Part shown: positions 1 to 20,697 of the stretch, in pieces
Layout: the number at the start of each line of letters is the position of its first letter
Position numbering within the stretch: position 1 is the stretch's first letter
From: Bemisia tabaci
Lineage: Eukaryota > Arthropoda > Insecta > Hemiptera > Aleyrodidae
Length of the DNA: 64,000 nt
Assembly: GCF_918797505.1 (NCBI RefSeq)
Contig: NC_092797.1
Location: 53,480,157 to 53,544,156, forward strand
Direction: 5' to 3'
Made by a program: the position numbers and the translations under genes
The notes under the pieces: generated by a model
The model's input: only the letters and a program-made list of their open reading frames with translations
Databases searched by the model: none
What the model was told of the DNA's origin: nothing

Positions 1-276
1 CTAAGTGCTGTTGACTGCACTTCAGAGATCAAAACAATACAGAAAGACCAAGGTAACGTAATAACTTTCAAAATAACATTAGTCCTGTTTCAAATCAAAT
101 AGAAAAGCAAGAGCATGTAGCACAAGTGAAAATACAAACAATATTATTACTGCATTTTTCACTTGACAAACATCTACCAAAAAACAAATATATGAATGGG
201 ATTGGATACTGATGTAGAAGTAGCAAAAAATCACAGCCTCGTTTTTGTCACCTGATATTATTTTAAACCTGGAAGA
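1..276. other. 5' flank of the GGT-like gene
   Basis: AT-rich non-coding sequence upstream of the first ORF. No convincing TATA box, repeat or splice site was seen. The ORF start lies directly after it with no obvious polypyrimidine/AG acceptor, so any 5' untranslated exon is not resolved. Confidence 0.4.
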
Positions 277-2094
277 ATGCCTCTTTTAACAACTGCGATA
301 AATCCAGACAAAGTGAATTGCTTTTCCTCGAGACGATCAGTCGTTCATTCTGCGAAGGGAATCATTGCGAGTTCACAACCGCTAGCTACAGCATGTGGAT
401 TGGAAATACTCCGTAAAGGCGGCAACTGTGCTGATGCTGCGGTCGCTGTAGCCGCTGGCCTAAGCCTCACTGAGCCTGGAAATACTGGTCTTGGGGGTGA
501 CATGTTTTGCCTCTTCTATAATGCCAAAACCAGGAGTGTTCACTCGCTAAATGGTAGTGGCAGAGCAGGGGCGATGAGTACTCTTGAGGCTATCCGGAAG
601 GAACTTGGGTTACTGGATGGTCAGGTTGGAGAGATTCCCCAACGGTCTGTTCATGCTGTAACAGTTCCTGGAACGGCTGCTGGCTGGGTTGATACCGTCA
701 AGAAATTTGGTAGTGGCAAAGTAAGGTTCGAGGAAATCTTAGAGCCAGCCATTAAACTTGGCGAAGAGGGTTTCCCGGTGAGTGAATTTGCAGCAGCCTT
801 ATGGAGAAAACATGAAGACTTACTGAAGTGCGCTTCACCCAATGGCTACGAGTTGCTTAAGAAAGATCCCTTGGCAAAAGATGGTTGCCGAGCACCATAT
901 GAAGGAGAAATCATGACAAATCCAACTTTGGCAAACACATTCAGACAGCTTGCAAAGCACGGGAAAGCAGGCTTTTATACAGGGCCTGTAGCACAGGAGC
1001 TGGTCAAGGTAGTTCGAAATCTCGGCGGTTACCTCACACATGATGATCTCAGGCATCACATGGAAACAGGCACCGAGGAAACAGAACCGATCAAATTCAA
1101 CTTCAAGGCACCTGATGTTGTTGAAATCCACGGACAGCATATGTCGGACAAATCGAGAGAGGGCGTTGACGTCTGGGTGCATCCACCAAACAGTCAGGGC
1201 ATCGTTTCTCTGATGGCTCTTGGGATTATTGAAGAACTACAGAGGTCTGGAAGGGTCTCAAACTTCTCCTTGGAAGAACATAATTCTGCTCGGTATCTTC
1301 ACGTTTTAATCGAAGCACTTCGAATTGCTTTCTGTGACGCAGAATATGTGTCTGATCCAAATTCTTCCAAAATACCTTTCCAAAACTTGCTCAATTCGGA
1401 ATACCTTGCTCAGCGAGCAAAACTGTTCTCGTCAGAAAAAGCTGCCAACTTATTTCCCCGCGGCATACTAGATCATCACTCCAGTGATACTGTCTATTTC
1501 GCTGTCACTGACAGTGATGGCAATGGTATAAGCTTCATAAACAGTAATTGTAACTACTTTGGCACAGGTATTGTCCCAAAAGGGTGCGGATTCTTGTTGC
1601 ACAATAGAGGAATATCGTTCAAGCTGCAGCCATCAAACCATCCAAACATCTTAGCACCGAGGAAAAGACCATATCACACAAACATTCCAGCTCTTGTGAC
1701 TAACACAAGCGATCAGAGTTTACATTCTGTTTTTGGAATTATGGGTGGGTTCATGCAGCCACAAGGTCAAGTGCAATTACTCTTGAATCAACTCGTCTTC
1801 CAGCTTGATCCGCAGGCTGCACTTGACTCGCCTCGCTTCTGCATCGAATATTGTAAGATGCCCATCAATGGCCGATATTACGACACAGTTTACCTCGAGG
1901 ATGGATTCACTACAGAGACCGTTGAGGAACTTTCGCAACTAGGTCACAAAGTGGAAGTACTGAAAGGGAAATCAGAAGATTTCTGTGGTATGGGTCAAAT
2001 TATCCGTTTCCATGTGGACGCAATCAGTGGCAAAACTGTTTGGAGCGCCGGAAGTGACCAGCGAGGGGATGGTGCTGCTGTACCACTTATATAA
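277..2094 (+). CDS. gamma-glutamyltransferase family protein, YwrD-like glutathione hydrolase proenzyme
   Basis: A single uninterrupted 605-aa ORF. GGT-family enzymes are N-terminal-nucleophile hydrolases that cut gamma-glutamyl bonds (for example in glutathione) after self-cleavage into two subunits. The N-terminal part has the family signature GGNCADAAVA near residues 48-57, then GLGGDMF near 72-78. The predicted nucleophile is Thr405 in SSDTVYFAV, giving a large subunit of about 404 aa and a small subunit of about 201 aa. The small subunit carries the oxyanion/substrate loop GIMGG (487-491), followed by QPQGQ and the DSPRF motif. No signal peptide or N-terminal membrane anchor is visible, unlike classical animal GGTs, so it is probably cytosolic as in the bacterial YwrD type. 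A stretch near residues 277-297 looks like a lineage insertion. The gene has no introns, in contrast to its two neighbours. It converges with taxilin. Family assignment is firm; exact substrate is inferred. Confidence 0.9.
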   Translation: MPLLTTAINPDKVNCFSSRRSVVHSAKGIIASSQPLATACGLEILRKGGNCADAAVAVAAGLSLTEPGNTGLGGDMFCLFYNAKTRSVHSLNGSGRAGAMSTLEAIRKELGLLDGQVGEIPQRSVHAVTVPGTAAGWVDTVKKFGSGKVRFEEILEPAIKLGEEGFPVSEFAAALWRKHEDLLKCASPNGYELLKKDPLAKDGCRAPYEGEIMTNPTLANTFRQLAKHGKAGFYTGPVAQELVKVVRNLGGYLTHDDLRHHMETGTEETEPIKFNFKAPDVVEIHGQHMSDKSREGVDVWVHPPNSQGIVSLMALGIIEELQRSGRVSNFSLEEHNSARYLHVLIEALRIAFCDAEYVSDPNSSKIPFQNLLNSEYLAQRAKLFSSEKAANLFPRGILDHHSSDTVYFAVTDSDGNGISFINSNCNYFGTGIVPKGCGFLLHNRGISFKLQPSNHPNILAPRKRPYHTNIPALVTNTSDQSLHSVFGIMGGFMQPQGQVQLLLNQLVFQLDPQAALDSPRFCIEYCKMPINGRYYDTVYLEDGFTTETVEELSQLGHKVEVLKGKSEDFCGMGQIIRFHVDAISGKTVWSAGSDQRGDGAAVPLI

Positions 2095-3053
2095 ATTTTG
2101 ATTGTGGTAAAAAATGAGAAGGGGAAAAATAGATAACAACATTAGTCACTTTACTTTTTCCCCATTTCATGCAATGTTATTTGCTCAAGGAGGAGTCAAG
2201 TGATTATTTTCAATTCCTTTCTCCATTTATAGGGATTCATTGGGAATATTCAATTTTGCTGAGAAGTGCAATATAGTTGATAGATCTACGAACACTCTTA
2301 AAGAGCAAAGACAAATCAATGCTCAAAGGATACGTGATGATGAACCTTTTGAGTTTACGTAAGGACAAGTGTTAAGAAAGCTTCTGAAAAAGGGGAGTCA
2401 TGGAGTAAAAAGTCTCAGATATTGCTGTAGAGCAGTGCTTTGCAGCCCAGATATTCAAGTCTAGCAGAATGTCTTAAAATTTGGAATTTTTTTTTTTTTC
2501 ATATTTTACCCTCAAGCAAAAGAAGTGCTACACATTACTTTCCTGCCTCACCGCATAATGACAGGCATTGCCACGAACTTCGCCCTACTGAAAAAAAATC
2601 CAAATTAAACAGCAGAATTTCTGCTCTAAAGTTCCACAGAATTTTCTGTCTATGCTCTTTTCTTTTACTTCTACATGGCAACACTAATGAGCTAGGGAAA
2701 AACGTTGTATGAGCCTTCAGAAGTTCAGACATTGCCATATTTCCTTCAATATAACGCATTTAGTGGGAAAATTTTGAATATTTTCCTACAAATTTTTCGG
2801 ACCGTTTGTTTGAAATATTATCTGAAATATCTGAAAATTTCAAGGAAAAATAAGCAAAACTTTTCTCAAAAATACAATGTTTATCCCAGTAAATTTCGCA
2901 AATCTCGAATGTTCATGCATAAATCTTTTTCAGCACAGCAGAACGGAACACAAGCAGAGTGATGTTGCAAACTAAAGGCATGAGATTAATTCTCAAGATT
3001 CTTAGAGCTAGAAAAACAAGCCAGAGTTGGAGCAAATATACATTAACACTCAC
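2095..3053. other. intergenic / 3' region between the GGT-like gene and taxilin
   Basis: AT-rich sequence holding the GGT-like 3' UTR and, on the minus strand, whatever follows the last recognised taxilin exon. A minus-strand pyrimidine tract ending CAG|TAG near 2587 could be a terminal taxilin exon that starts with its stop codon. No AATAAA was found for either gene. A decayed MITE fills 2702-2941. Confidence 0.4.
2702..2941. mobile_element. decayed ~250-bp MITE (family with GTTGCCAAATTTCC near both ends)
   Basis: The interval begins with GAGCCTTCAGAAGTTC then TTGCCATATTTCC and ends with CGCAAATCTCGAATGTTCATG and a CAGCACAGCAG-like terminus. The order and internal text (CTGAAAATTTCAAGGAAAAATA) match the better-preserved copies at 54475-54727, 51663-52709 and 63546-63796. 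The copy lies just downstream of taxilin's last recognised exon. Confidence 0.55.
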
Positions 3054-11556
<8,503 letters not shown>

Positions 11557-12780
11557 TTTCAAGATGAGAGATTACTCTTGAACCAGCAAAATAGACTGCA
11601 TGAGAAACTGAAACAAAAACACAAGTCATGATTCACTTTAGTCCAAAAATGAATTGTCAACAAAGTTGAAAGGCCATTCAGAATGTTAAGAGGAGATAAT
11701 CTGGCATTTACAGATCGCATCATTCTTACTTTAAGAGCTGCAAATATAAGTGTACGCAGGATTGATATTTGCATACTACTCGTTAGTAGGAGCAAAAGTG
11801 TCAATTAAGAGGAGACACTCGGCAGCAGGATCAAACTTTTGCGACTCTACCATAAGTACCTTGCAGACTGCCAGTTCATGCTGCAATTTCTCTCTGCTGA
11901 AAAAAATTGATGTGACAAACTCACATGTGATACAAAGCGAAACTCAAACCTCGATAGTACAATGCACGAGTGCTACAGCATTACAGACAAGATAGCTACT
12001 AAGATTGGATTCTTGGAAACATAAAGGGGGGCTTTCAGAGATTTTGCGGCATACCTGGGCCCGTGATGAGACCTCGAAATTCTCTGACAGTTTGTGAATT
12101 CACGACGCAGCGTTTGTAAAGCTAATGATACGGAAACTTAAGAAACAGCATGTGATACGTGCGAGGAAAAAAGGTGATAATTGAGAACGAAAAAACACAA
12201 TTCACTGCGGCGATAAGGATCACTGCCCTTTGGGCGAATTTTACTCGTTGATGTAGTGATGAGTGGTGGGAAAACAAACAGTGCCGAAGGTCACCAAACA
12301 GCTGATGCAACTTTCATTTGATTTATGCCCGCTAAATTCAAACGTGCGGGCTTTTTTGATAGTTGCGCAAGTGCATTCTCAGACGCTGAGTACTCATGCA
12401 GTGATTTCTGAGTTTCACTAGTAAAATTTTTCGTGAGAAACTTAGTTATTTTCTTAAGAATTATAAAGAAATTGTTCGCATTCAGTATTGAAGATGTTTA
12501 GTTTTGCCGAAATAGATGTTTCATATTAACCATTTCTACCTAGTTTAATGATTGTAGGTAGGCACTAAAGGGAAGATTGTGAAATTGCGGACAAATGTTT
12601 TCTTATTCAGCCTCATAGTATAAAAATATATATAAATTAATTGTAAAATCATCACATGCAAGGTGGAACCTTAAATGATAACAAAACTAGTTACACCTCT
12701 TAAACGGACCAAAATGACAAGAATTAAAAATTCAGGCTTCTGTATAGCACAACCAATCTTCCTCTAAAGGAGGATCAAAT
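11557..12780. other. taxilin 5' region
   Basis: Just upstream of the taxilin ATG, the minus strand has a good acceptor (GTTTTTGTTTCAG, exon from about 11607), implying a 5' UTR intron. A plausible matching donor, CCAG|GTATGC, occurs at 12055/12054. The 5' exon and promoter would then lie around 12.06-12.3 kb. No core promoter motif is decisive, and no coding sequence is seen. Confidence 0.35.
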
Positions 12781-13036
12781 GAGGGGCTTGGAGGACAAGG
12801 CGTATAAGAGCAGTTTTGGATATTTCGAGAAATACTTGTTTGAAGTTTCCAAATTAAATGGATCCTTATGGCGGAAAGAAAGTTCAAACTGACTTTTCGA
12901 TGCTTAAAAATTGGAATTTGATAGCGAATTTTTCACAGAATAATCAATATGCATTAAGACATACGTTTTACTTGAAATCATTAAAACCTCAATTTTTCAA
13001 AAACTGCACTTATGCGCCTTGACCTCCAAGCCTCTT
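12781..13036. mobile_element. MITE with ~28-bp TIRs
   Basis: The left end is GAGGGGCTTGGAGGACAAGG (12781-) and the reverse complement of the right end (13009-13036) is AAGAGGCTTGGAGGTCAAGG. The pairing continues into GCGTATAAG / GCGCATAAG. The element is non-coding and about 256 bp long. Confidence 0.7.
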
Positions 13037-13080
13037 AAATATCAAAATGCAGGAGATTATTTGGATCGCGTTTAGCAACA

Positions 13081-14018
13081 CCCTGGTAAAAATTGGCAGT
13101 AGAATCTGTGTTCCAAAATACCATAGACCTAAAGCCGGCTGTAAGATTTTCAATAGCTTCTATAGCCGGATGCACAATTTCTTATAGCCTTTTATAGCCG
13201 ATGGCGATTAAGCAACAGCCAGGCGATAAAGTGCATGCTAATTGTTACTAATAACGGATGCTAGGACTTGTTGAGTTTTTGGACTACCGCTCTATTTTTG
13301 GGCCGTAGTATCTTGATTTATTTTGCGCGGAAAGCTGCGTACTTTTAAAGGATGCCTGCCATTCCCAATATGTTGGAGCGCCTTCAATTTCGTATGATAC
13401 TGTGCAACACTTCTGGTGTGAAATAGTTGCTTCAAGCGCCGTGGCACGCTGCGGCGCGGCGCGGCGGACGGGCAGCCAGCGCTGAACGCGAATTTGCGCC
13501 TACAAACCTAACTGGGATACTTCACGCATTGCGCAATGCGTGAAGTATTCCTGTTAGGTTTGTAGGCGCCAGTGCGCCGCCGCTCCGCTTTGTGTTAGGC
13601 TCTAATATTTAATCTGGCGGAGTCAGCGTTTTTCAACTCATGACTTTGAAATGTTTGCACACTCTGTATGGATTATTCTCATTTTAATTGATGAAAACAA
13701 ATACGTAGTAAAGGAATATATAATGTGCGTTTTGTAAATATTAAGGTGATTCCGTACTAACTTAAGGATTTACAAAGCACAAGAATTTCTACACAATTTC
13801 TTATAGCCTTTTATAGCCGATGGCGATAAATTGTAAAGCACGGCGATAGGAGCTATAGCCCGGCTGTGTACTTTTTTTATCGCTTCGTATAGCCCGGCTT
13901 TATGATTTGCTCCGCTTTCTACAGCCAGCTATTTGATTTTCTATTGCCTTCTTTAGCCGGCTATAGGAATTCCTATGGTATTTTGAAACGCAGCTCCTAT
14001 CGCCAATTTTTACCACGG
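13081..14018 (+). mobile_element. TIR element A, copy 1 (CCNTGGTAAAAATTGG ends, TATAGCCGG-rich)
   Basis: Termini are CCCTGGTAAAAATTGGC and the reverse complement CCGTGGTAAAAATTGGC, about 938 bp apart. The subterminal zones are full of TATAGCC/GGCTATA motifs that can pair with one another. The interior is GC-rich and carries a 74-bp hairpin (13496-13569). A second copy lies in opposite orientation at 54986-55938. No transposase is encoded, so it is non-autonomous. Confidence 0.8.
13496..13569. repeat. hairpin module, copy 1
   Basis: Near-perfect palindrome running from GCGCCTACAAACCTAAC to GTTAGGTTTGTAGGCGC. It is centred on TTCACGCATTGCGCAATGCG. It lies inside TIR element A; related copies are at 20626-20697 and 55452-55524. 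Confidence 0.85.
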
Positions 14019-17000
14019 CAAAGGAATACTAGCGCAATTCCAGTGTTGTAAAAATGTTGCTTCTCCATAATTATCTAAAACATCTCCCAGAATAGCATGT
14101 AGATTTTGCTTCCCAACAAAAATTTGTCAATTTTAAAGGAAAATAATTGTGTTCATTTTGTTACTGTGCATATATTTAGTACTTTTAAAGGAAAATATGA
14201 AATTACACGATTATTAAAGCACTGGTTCCTTTTTGCTAAATGCGATCCATTTGACCTCTGAATCGCTCTTGCATGAAAAATGTTTCCTGGGGGGGAGGCA
14301 TCTCCTGAGGCAAAAAATTGCCCTTAATAGGTAAGTTTTCAGATCATGGTGAAGGTGGGATCCGGGCCACGCTCCTAGAACAATGACAAACAGAGGAAGG
14401 GTACCGCGTGAAAATCCCGATTTTGAATTGTTCCGAGGTCTGACGGGCACACCTGTCCACGGTGCCAAAGACAACTTAAAAATATCTTGAAAAAGAAATG
14501 TCAGCGCGTAGAACAACGCATGCTCCTATTCAAAAATAGTTCACTCACTCTACGGTGATTCAACCCGGCGCACCGCGCCGCCTTCGCCTATCCACGTCCG
14601 TCTTATTAGGCCAGCGGCCAGTCGAACCGACAGCATTCGGCCCAGTAGAATTTTTAAAGCCCCCCCCCCCCCCTTCTCAACCCATCCCATGCCATTAATA
14701 TAATGCACATTCTCTTCAAAATATCGTTCTGTTCGATTAAAGATACATGGATTCATCCGAAATGTTCAGTACTTTGTAGGTACTTTTTGGAAATTGCTTT
14801 ATACCTCTGAGCCTTATGAAAGAAATCAGACCTCGATTCCGTGTGGAGTAAAGTCTTTAAATAATCAACGAGAGGAGATGAAAAAAGTCGGAAAGGATTA
14901 TCTTGATTATGGTATTTATAAATTCTGCACTTGATAATTCCATACCTGTCAAAGGAAACTACGCGAAATTCTATTCCAAGAAATGTACTTGTGGAAGAGA
15001 ATGCCCATGCGTTTTCCGATGAAAATTTTAGAAAACTGATACCTTACAGAAAATTATGGATTTTCATGGCGAATTTCAAAATATTCTGTGATAACAGTCG
15101 GAAAAGAACGGGAGGAAATGGGGTTTCGGGAGGGGGCCGGGGCCGCCCCCCCACATATCTACTTGACCCTTTCCAAGGAATGTGAAGGATTTTGTTAAGT
15201 AAGTGCTTGATACAGCTTACATCTCGGAAATTGGAATTGGATAAATTTTTCGGTGAAAATAGCACAAAATGCACTCAAGGCGACTCAATTTTTCAACATT
15301 TCCTGTGGGAGGCCTCCCGAACTCCCCTAAAAAGTTAGTTGATTCCTCCAAACTCTTTTTCGAAGCTAGGAAAGTCCCGCAGACACTTTTGTGCCCCCCA
15401 GGCCCCCCTCGATGAGGTACCCTTCCGCCTCCACCCCCCACGAAAAGTTCCTAGTTCTGACCATGAACATGCCTTGGTTTAAGAATTTTGTAACTTTCCT
15501 CTCCTTCAAAATGAATTTAAAAAAAAGAAAAAATGAGACTTGGTTTAAAATGAAAAAAGAGAGTTTTTTTTTTGCTCAGAATTTGCACAAGAAATTTTAA
15601 GATAGTAGTCTTCCATTCTCCAAAAATAAAATGAAAAAAATGACAATAATAGTAATTATAAAATAAAGATCGAGTGAGAAAAAAATGCTGCAGGTAAAGC
15701 AAGTCTTTACTTTAAGTATTCGACGGGGAAATTTCAAACATTATGCTGCCTTATCTTACTTAACTAGGTGCTTTGGTAAAAGTATTGCTATTATATCGGA
15801 ATGTAGGGTATGTTGTCTCTTCACTGATTGAAGGGAGTGCTCATATTAAATCATTGCTATAAAATTAAAATAAGTTACATCTTTTTTCTTTTTTTTGCAT
15901 CGCAAATTGTCTATCAATCTCGCACATGGAACACATTTTATTGCGGTTGTAAAATCGTTATTTATTGACTAAATGATGTAAAATTATTGCGATTCCATGG
16001 TAAAAAAAAAAACCAATTTCATCGAATTCAGTTGCAAAAATATGTCATTATTTTCGTTGCACTGTGCTACACTGTTAAGAATGAAAATTAAGCGCCAAAT
16101 AGCCCGAGTGATATGAATGCGGGGTGGAATCTATTCTCCTTACGGAATGACTTTCACTCCGGCACCGAATTTCACTCCGTGATTTTTAACAGTGCATGTA
16201 CCTGGATAAGTAATAAACATTTCTAGGGCCTCAATCTTATAATGCCAATAAACTTTAGAAGACTATCCTTCATATTTTGACCGCTATCTCATTGATTGAG
16301 AGAGGGAGAGAGAAGAAGGACATAAGAGAGGAAAAGTGAAAATTGGATAAACTGTTTAAAATAACATGTTCCACACAAAGCACCTAGAACTGCGCACTTT
16401 AGGCCACTGTTAACCTAATTATTTTTCGGACGGCGAAATTATGTTCGATCCATTCAAAAGTGGGTGAGGTAAAAACCTGAGGGAGCTTTGAAAGTTGGAA
16501 ACTATAGATCGAGGATTACAGCGGAGGACACGAAAACTCGAATGACCGTACTTTCGCTGCGAATGGAAAAATGGCTTACTCACAGGTCTGTCTAGAGTCG
16601 TCGATTTTTCGTCCGAATTCGACGGTGTTTCTGATCTTGAAAATGTTGGTTGTGAAGCAGGATCTTTCGATTAGATTCCTGGGAGGAAATGTACGATCAC
16701 AGAAGGAAATTACAGCCAGAACGTATCAAAGAAAACTTTCTTGAAAACAGCCGAAAATAAGTGGAAAGTAATCCATTGTCAGGCTTCCTATCATGCGGGA
16801 CCGTATAGCCCAGCTTAAACTTCATATGTTATTTACGGAAAGGGCTATTCTTAGACGACGCACTCTCAGTTGAAACTCCGCCCTCCCGCTCCAAATCGGC
16901 CGTCCACAGCAAAAACACCGTAACTCCACTCAAAAGTTTTATTTTTTTTCCAGCGCGCACTCTTCTATTACAAGAAAATTCAATTGCCATGAGGCTTAAT
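14019..17000. other. non-coding spacer with repeat debris
   Basis: No gene recognised. It contains a relic of the TTCCTTTTTGCTAAATGCGATCCA element end at about 14225-14250, a poly-C tract near 14661-14673, and GC-rich patches at 15120-15150 and 15390-15440. There are AT-rich low-complexity runs around 15.5-16.0 kb. A small inverted repeat runs from CACTGTTAAGAATG near 16071 to TTTTTAACAGTG near 16185-16196. Confidence 0.4.
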
Positions 17001-17379
17001 TGGACGTATTTATGCTAAAAGGAGATATGTGCAAGTGGAAAGATGGGGTGTGCTCGTTAGTTGGGTCATTAGAAACAATGTAAAAGTGGATATAGCTCCT
17101 TTTGAGAAAATTGAAAAGCGGGATTTGACATTAAATCAAAAGGAGCTAAGCGGCAAAATATGCTAACTCATGAGCCGCGGGCATGGTAAGAGAGCGTTGT
17201 GGACAGGGCTCATGAGTTAAAGACGCCGGACGGCGATCCCGATCCCGAAACCGTCACCGGCACTCACCGCTGACGTCACTGGCGCTTTATATTCCCCATT
17301 CATTCTTATGGCCCGATCACTAACGAGCACACCCCATCTTTCCACTTCCACATATCTCCTTTTCGCATAAATACGTCCA
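17001..17379. mobile_element. MITE with long TIRs, TGGACGTATTT termini
   Basis: The left end TTGGACGTATTTATGC and the right end (reverse complement TTGGACGTATTTATGC) match. The match continues through AAAGGAGATATGTG, GTGGAAAGATGGGGTG and TGCTCGTTAG, so each TIR is about 62 bp. The interior is GC-rich and non-coding. The terminal motif TGGACGTATTT is shared with the element at 56351-56572. Confidence 0.8.
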
Positions 17380-17746
17380 ATTTTTTTCATATTCAGTTCC
17401 GAACGGTATGGCGGAGGTGTGTCGAAAAAATGAAGGATGAATATTTGTTAGGTCTTTTGTAAACACGACATTTGTCGGGAAAAAATTGAAAAAGAGTTGA
17501 ATGGAGGCACGGCATTTTTACTTGGACGGCAGAAATATTCCTCGTGATTTTCGGACGATCATTATAAAAGAAAACTGAGTAAAACATTTTCTTCTTTTTT
17601 TGCGGACCGATAGGACTGGAGCGATACCAGGAACCGCCCCTAAAAGTGATTTTTTTTTATTGAAACATTTCCTTTTTTTTTTAGAAATGGTAGAAGTAGA
17701 ATTAAGTATTTCAAACTTTGTATTTTTGGAGGATTCTATGGATAAA

Positions 17747-18002
17747 TGGACCGCGTTAAGCAGAAAGGAGCCAAGGCACATCAGCTATTGCCAAATGTAA
17801 TCGGGCACTTTAATGTTTTGCATAAAAACGGATGTGCGAATTTGTGTTCAAATTTCAGGGAATTTTCTGCATAGTACGATGAAAATTCCTTAAAATTTTC
17901 AACCGAATCCGAACAAACGTTCTCTTGTAAACAAATTCAATTGCGCAGTTAAATTTGGCAATAGCTGATGTGGCTTGGCTCCTTTCTGCTGAACGCGGTC
18001 CA
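17747..18002. mobile_element. MITE with ~52-bp TIRs, TGGACCGCGTT termini
   Basis: The left arm TGGACCGCGTTAAGCAGAAA and the reverse-complemented right arm TGGACCGCGTTCAGCAGAAA continue together through GGAGCCAAG, CACATCAGC and TATTGCCAAAT. It is 256 bp long with no ORF of note. Similar but decayed ends occur at about 14225-14250 and 60165-60191. Confidence 0.8.
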
Positions 18003-19705
18003 AATCATATAAGTTAAATCAGGCATGATTTTTCCCTTCCATTCTGTACCATACACTAGGACGAGGATCATAATTTTGCAATATGATGGCAATTTTTTTT
18101 CCATGAGATACAATATTTTTACAAATAATTTGTCAATAAAGGTCGATCGTAAATGATCATATATAGTTCGGTTCCATATGGATAATAAAATTCGGAGCCG
18201 TTTAGTTCACTCTTTTGCCAAAAAAGGCCTTAGAATTGCTTGAGAAACCAGCAATCTTAAGCCCTGGACAAGAATTTTAAAAATATTTGTTCTGTAGAAG
18301 CACTGCAGCGGTCTATTGAACTGCGAGCCTCAAGCCACCATTACTTCCATTTGGTTTGACATTTTCAAAAGTTTTTAGTGTCGAAATTTTTACAGTGCAC
18401 TCCTAGTTTATGCCCCAACATCTGTAGAACTCCATTTTTCTTTTTAAATCCTCAAAAAATCCGCAGGACATTGCTCTCCTCTACACTCAAGTATTGAGAG
18501 CTAGATTTTTGAGCTTTTGTTGACAAAGGTCCCTCTTCCCTGCGGGTAGGTACAAAATAATAGATGAGATGTGTGGAGTGTGCACATCTTGCCAATATCA
18601 ATGTGAAATGAACTCAACGCACGGGAGAACTCAAGCAAAATGCCTTCATTTGAGTCGGGTATGCAATACGCATTCCGGGGCGTTAAAATAGTTGCTTGCT
18701 TGCAAGGCTGCACCAGAGCTCTGCACAATGAAAGCAGTTGGCATGGCTTTTCAGTTGGTTTTGCACATGGTTTTTCGGCAATTCATTGAATGTTGACGTT
18801 ACTATGGAATACATTTTACCGCGTTGCCACATTTTTACCCCGATAACGCATTCCTGCAATGCACGCTTCACTTCCTAAGCCAATGTGACATTTATTGGAC
18901 TCACTGCGCCTCGAAAAGGCACGTCTTTCGTTCTCGGTGTTCCATCGTCTCGCACATGTATTTTCTTCTTTTTTTTCAATAGCATGGAGAGCAGAATTAT
19001 AATGAGTCTCCTTCCTCAATTAAAGGCAAGAAAATCATACTGAAGACTAAAGGTTGGGCAAATTTCGCAACGTGTTGATTCGTTTCATTATTTCAATCTC
19101 AACATGCTTGTTGGCTTCAACTGGTTTACTTCCCCAAACTATCAAAAAACATTTCCGGACCTAGAGTTTTAGTTAGTTTTACGATATTAAAAACAAATAA
19201 ATAAAAGAAAGATCCAAAATTGCAAAGTTTTCTTTAACCCGTAGATGCCTAAGCCGGATCAAACTGACCCAAAACTTGACAAAAACACGTGTCCCGCGGA
19301 TTGTATGGAGCCAGTACGTACAAGCTTTAGATATACTTAGGTCTACAAATATACTTCTTAAAAAAATAATCAGATGTCAAATTGGGAAAAAAAGAAAAAA
19401 TGTTAAAACAGAAGAAGATAGGACGTATTCGGGCCTCCTTTTTCTCCCGAATATGAGCGGCGACACCTCATTGGCAATGCGCGTTCACGTTTCGCGCCTT
19501 CAATTTTGCGGATGCAACACGGACATCCATCAAGCACGAATAGTTGTATCTCTGCGCCTTCATCAATCGTCCTTTCTCTTGCTCTGTTTCCATTTCGCGT
19601 TTGTCCTCGTTCGTTTTACTTGCAGTGGTGGTTACGCGCGCATCCGCAGTCGAAGACGAGAGAGATGTAATCGGCCTCGTTTTTTAACTTTTCTCCCAAA
19701 GCTAA

Positions 19706-19955
19706 TGCCGCAATCACACGCTGAATTTGGCAGTTGAATGTGGCAGTCAACAGTCAGCGCTCAACAGCTGAAATTTCACCAATTCGAGTTATTTTCATCC
19801 AAATGTGTATCAAATCTATTCGAATAGTTCAGACAAATCTGACTTTATCCGATGGTCGCTGAGAATCGTTACTACGCGCAAAATTCAAGCAACGGGCCGA
19901 TGACTTCCACATTCAAGCCACACTCAGCTCCCACATTCAGCGTGTGATTGCGGCA
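19706..19955. mobile_element. MITE, TGCCGCAATCACACGCTGAAT termini
   Basis: The left end TGCCGCAATCACACGCTGAA matches the reverse complement of 19935-19955. A further imperfect pairing of GTTGAATGTGGC with its counterpart follows. About 250 bp, non-coding. Confidence 0.65.
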
Positions 19956-20625
19956 GGAGCGACACCTCATTGGCAGCATAGAGCGGAGAATTGCGAGTTC
20001 ACGCCTCGCTATCGCACACTGCGGCATCCTTATGGAGGACGCGGACAAAAATCGTTTGAAGACACTTAAATTAAATAATGAAAGATAGAAGCACCGACAT
20101 TGGAAAACCTTTGACACCGTCAAAGTAAAACACCCGAGGAATAAGAGTATGTTATATCTTAGGATTCTTTGCGTACTTTTCGAGAAAAGTTCATTTGAGG
20201 TTGGCAACCTCGATTCAGCCCTGTATTACATGTAACAATGTAAAAGCAACGTGAAACACCCAACTTCAACTTTGAATATCTCTGATAGTCGCAAAATCTT
20301 TTTGGTGGAATTGAAGTTGGATATGCGAGGATTAAAAAAATGTCAACCGCTTAGAACATTTTGCGTTTCAAGCGAGAAATCTCTCTTTCAAGTTGTCGTC
20401 TTCCTGTGTTTTTCTAATTGACCGGTGATTCTCGACCCATTTTCCGCTCACTTTCCACCTAAATTTGAACTAATTTCGGGCGAAAAATTTGAAAATGAAC
20501 CATCATTGTGAGTTAAAAATATCTTTAGATGACAAACTGAAAAAAAAAATTCAGATGTCCTGTTGTGAATTTTTTATTTTTGTCCACAGAGAGCTACACT
20601 GTGCGCCGGCTCGAAACGCGCGCTA

Positions 20626-20697
20626 GCGCCTACAAACCTAAGGGAATACTTCACGCATTGCGCAACGCTTGAAGTATCACCTTAGGTTTGTAGGCGC
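20626..20697. repeat. hairpin module, copy 2 (outside TIR element A)
   Basis: It begins GCGCCTACAAACCTAAG and ends CTTAGGTTTGTAGGCGC, around a TTCACGCATTGCGCAACGC centre. The flanks are GC-rich but unlike TIR element A, so the same palindrome sits in a different sequence context here. Confidence 0.8.

Noticed and set aside
835..1182. 115-aa ORF antisense to the GGT-like gene
   Set aside because: Shadow of a conserved coding strand; no recognisable domain and no splice or promoter context.
19276..19737. 153-aa plus-strand ORF
   Set aside because: It overlaps repeat sequence and a MITE end, is unlike any family I know, and lacks splice or promoter support.
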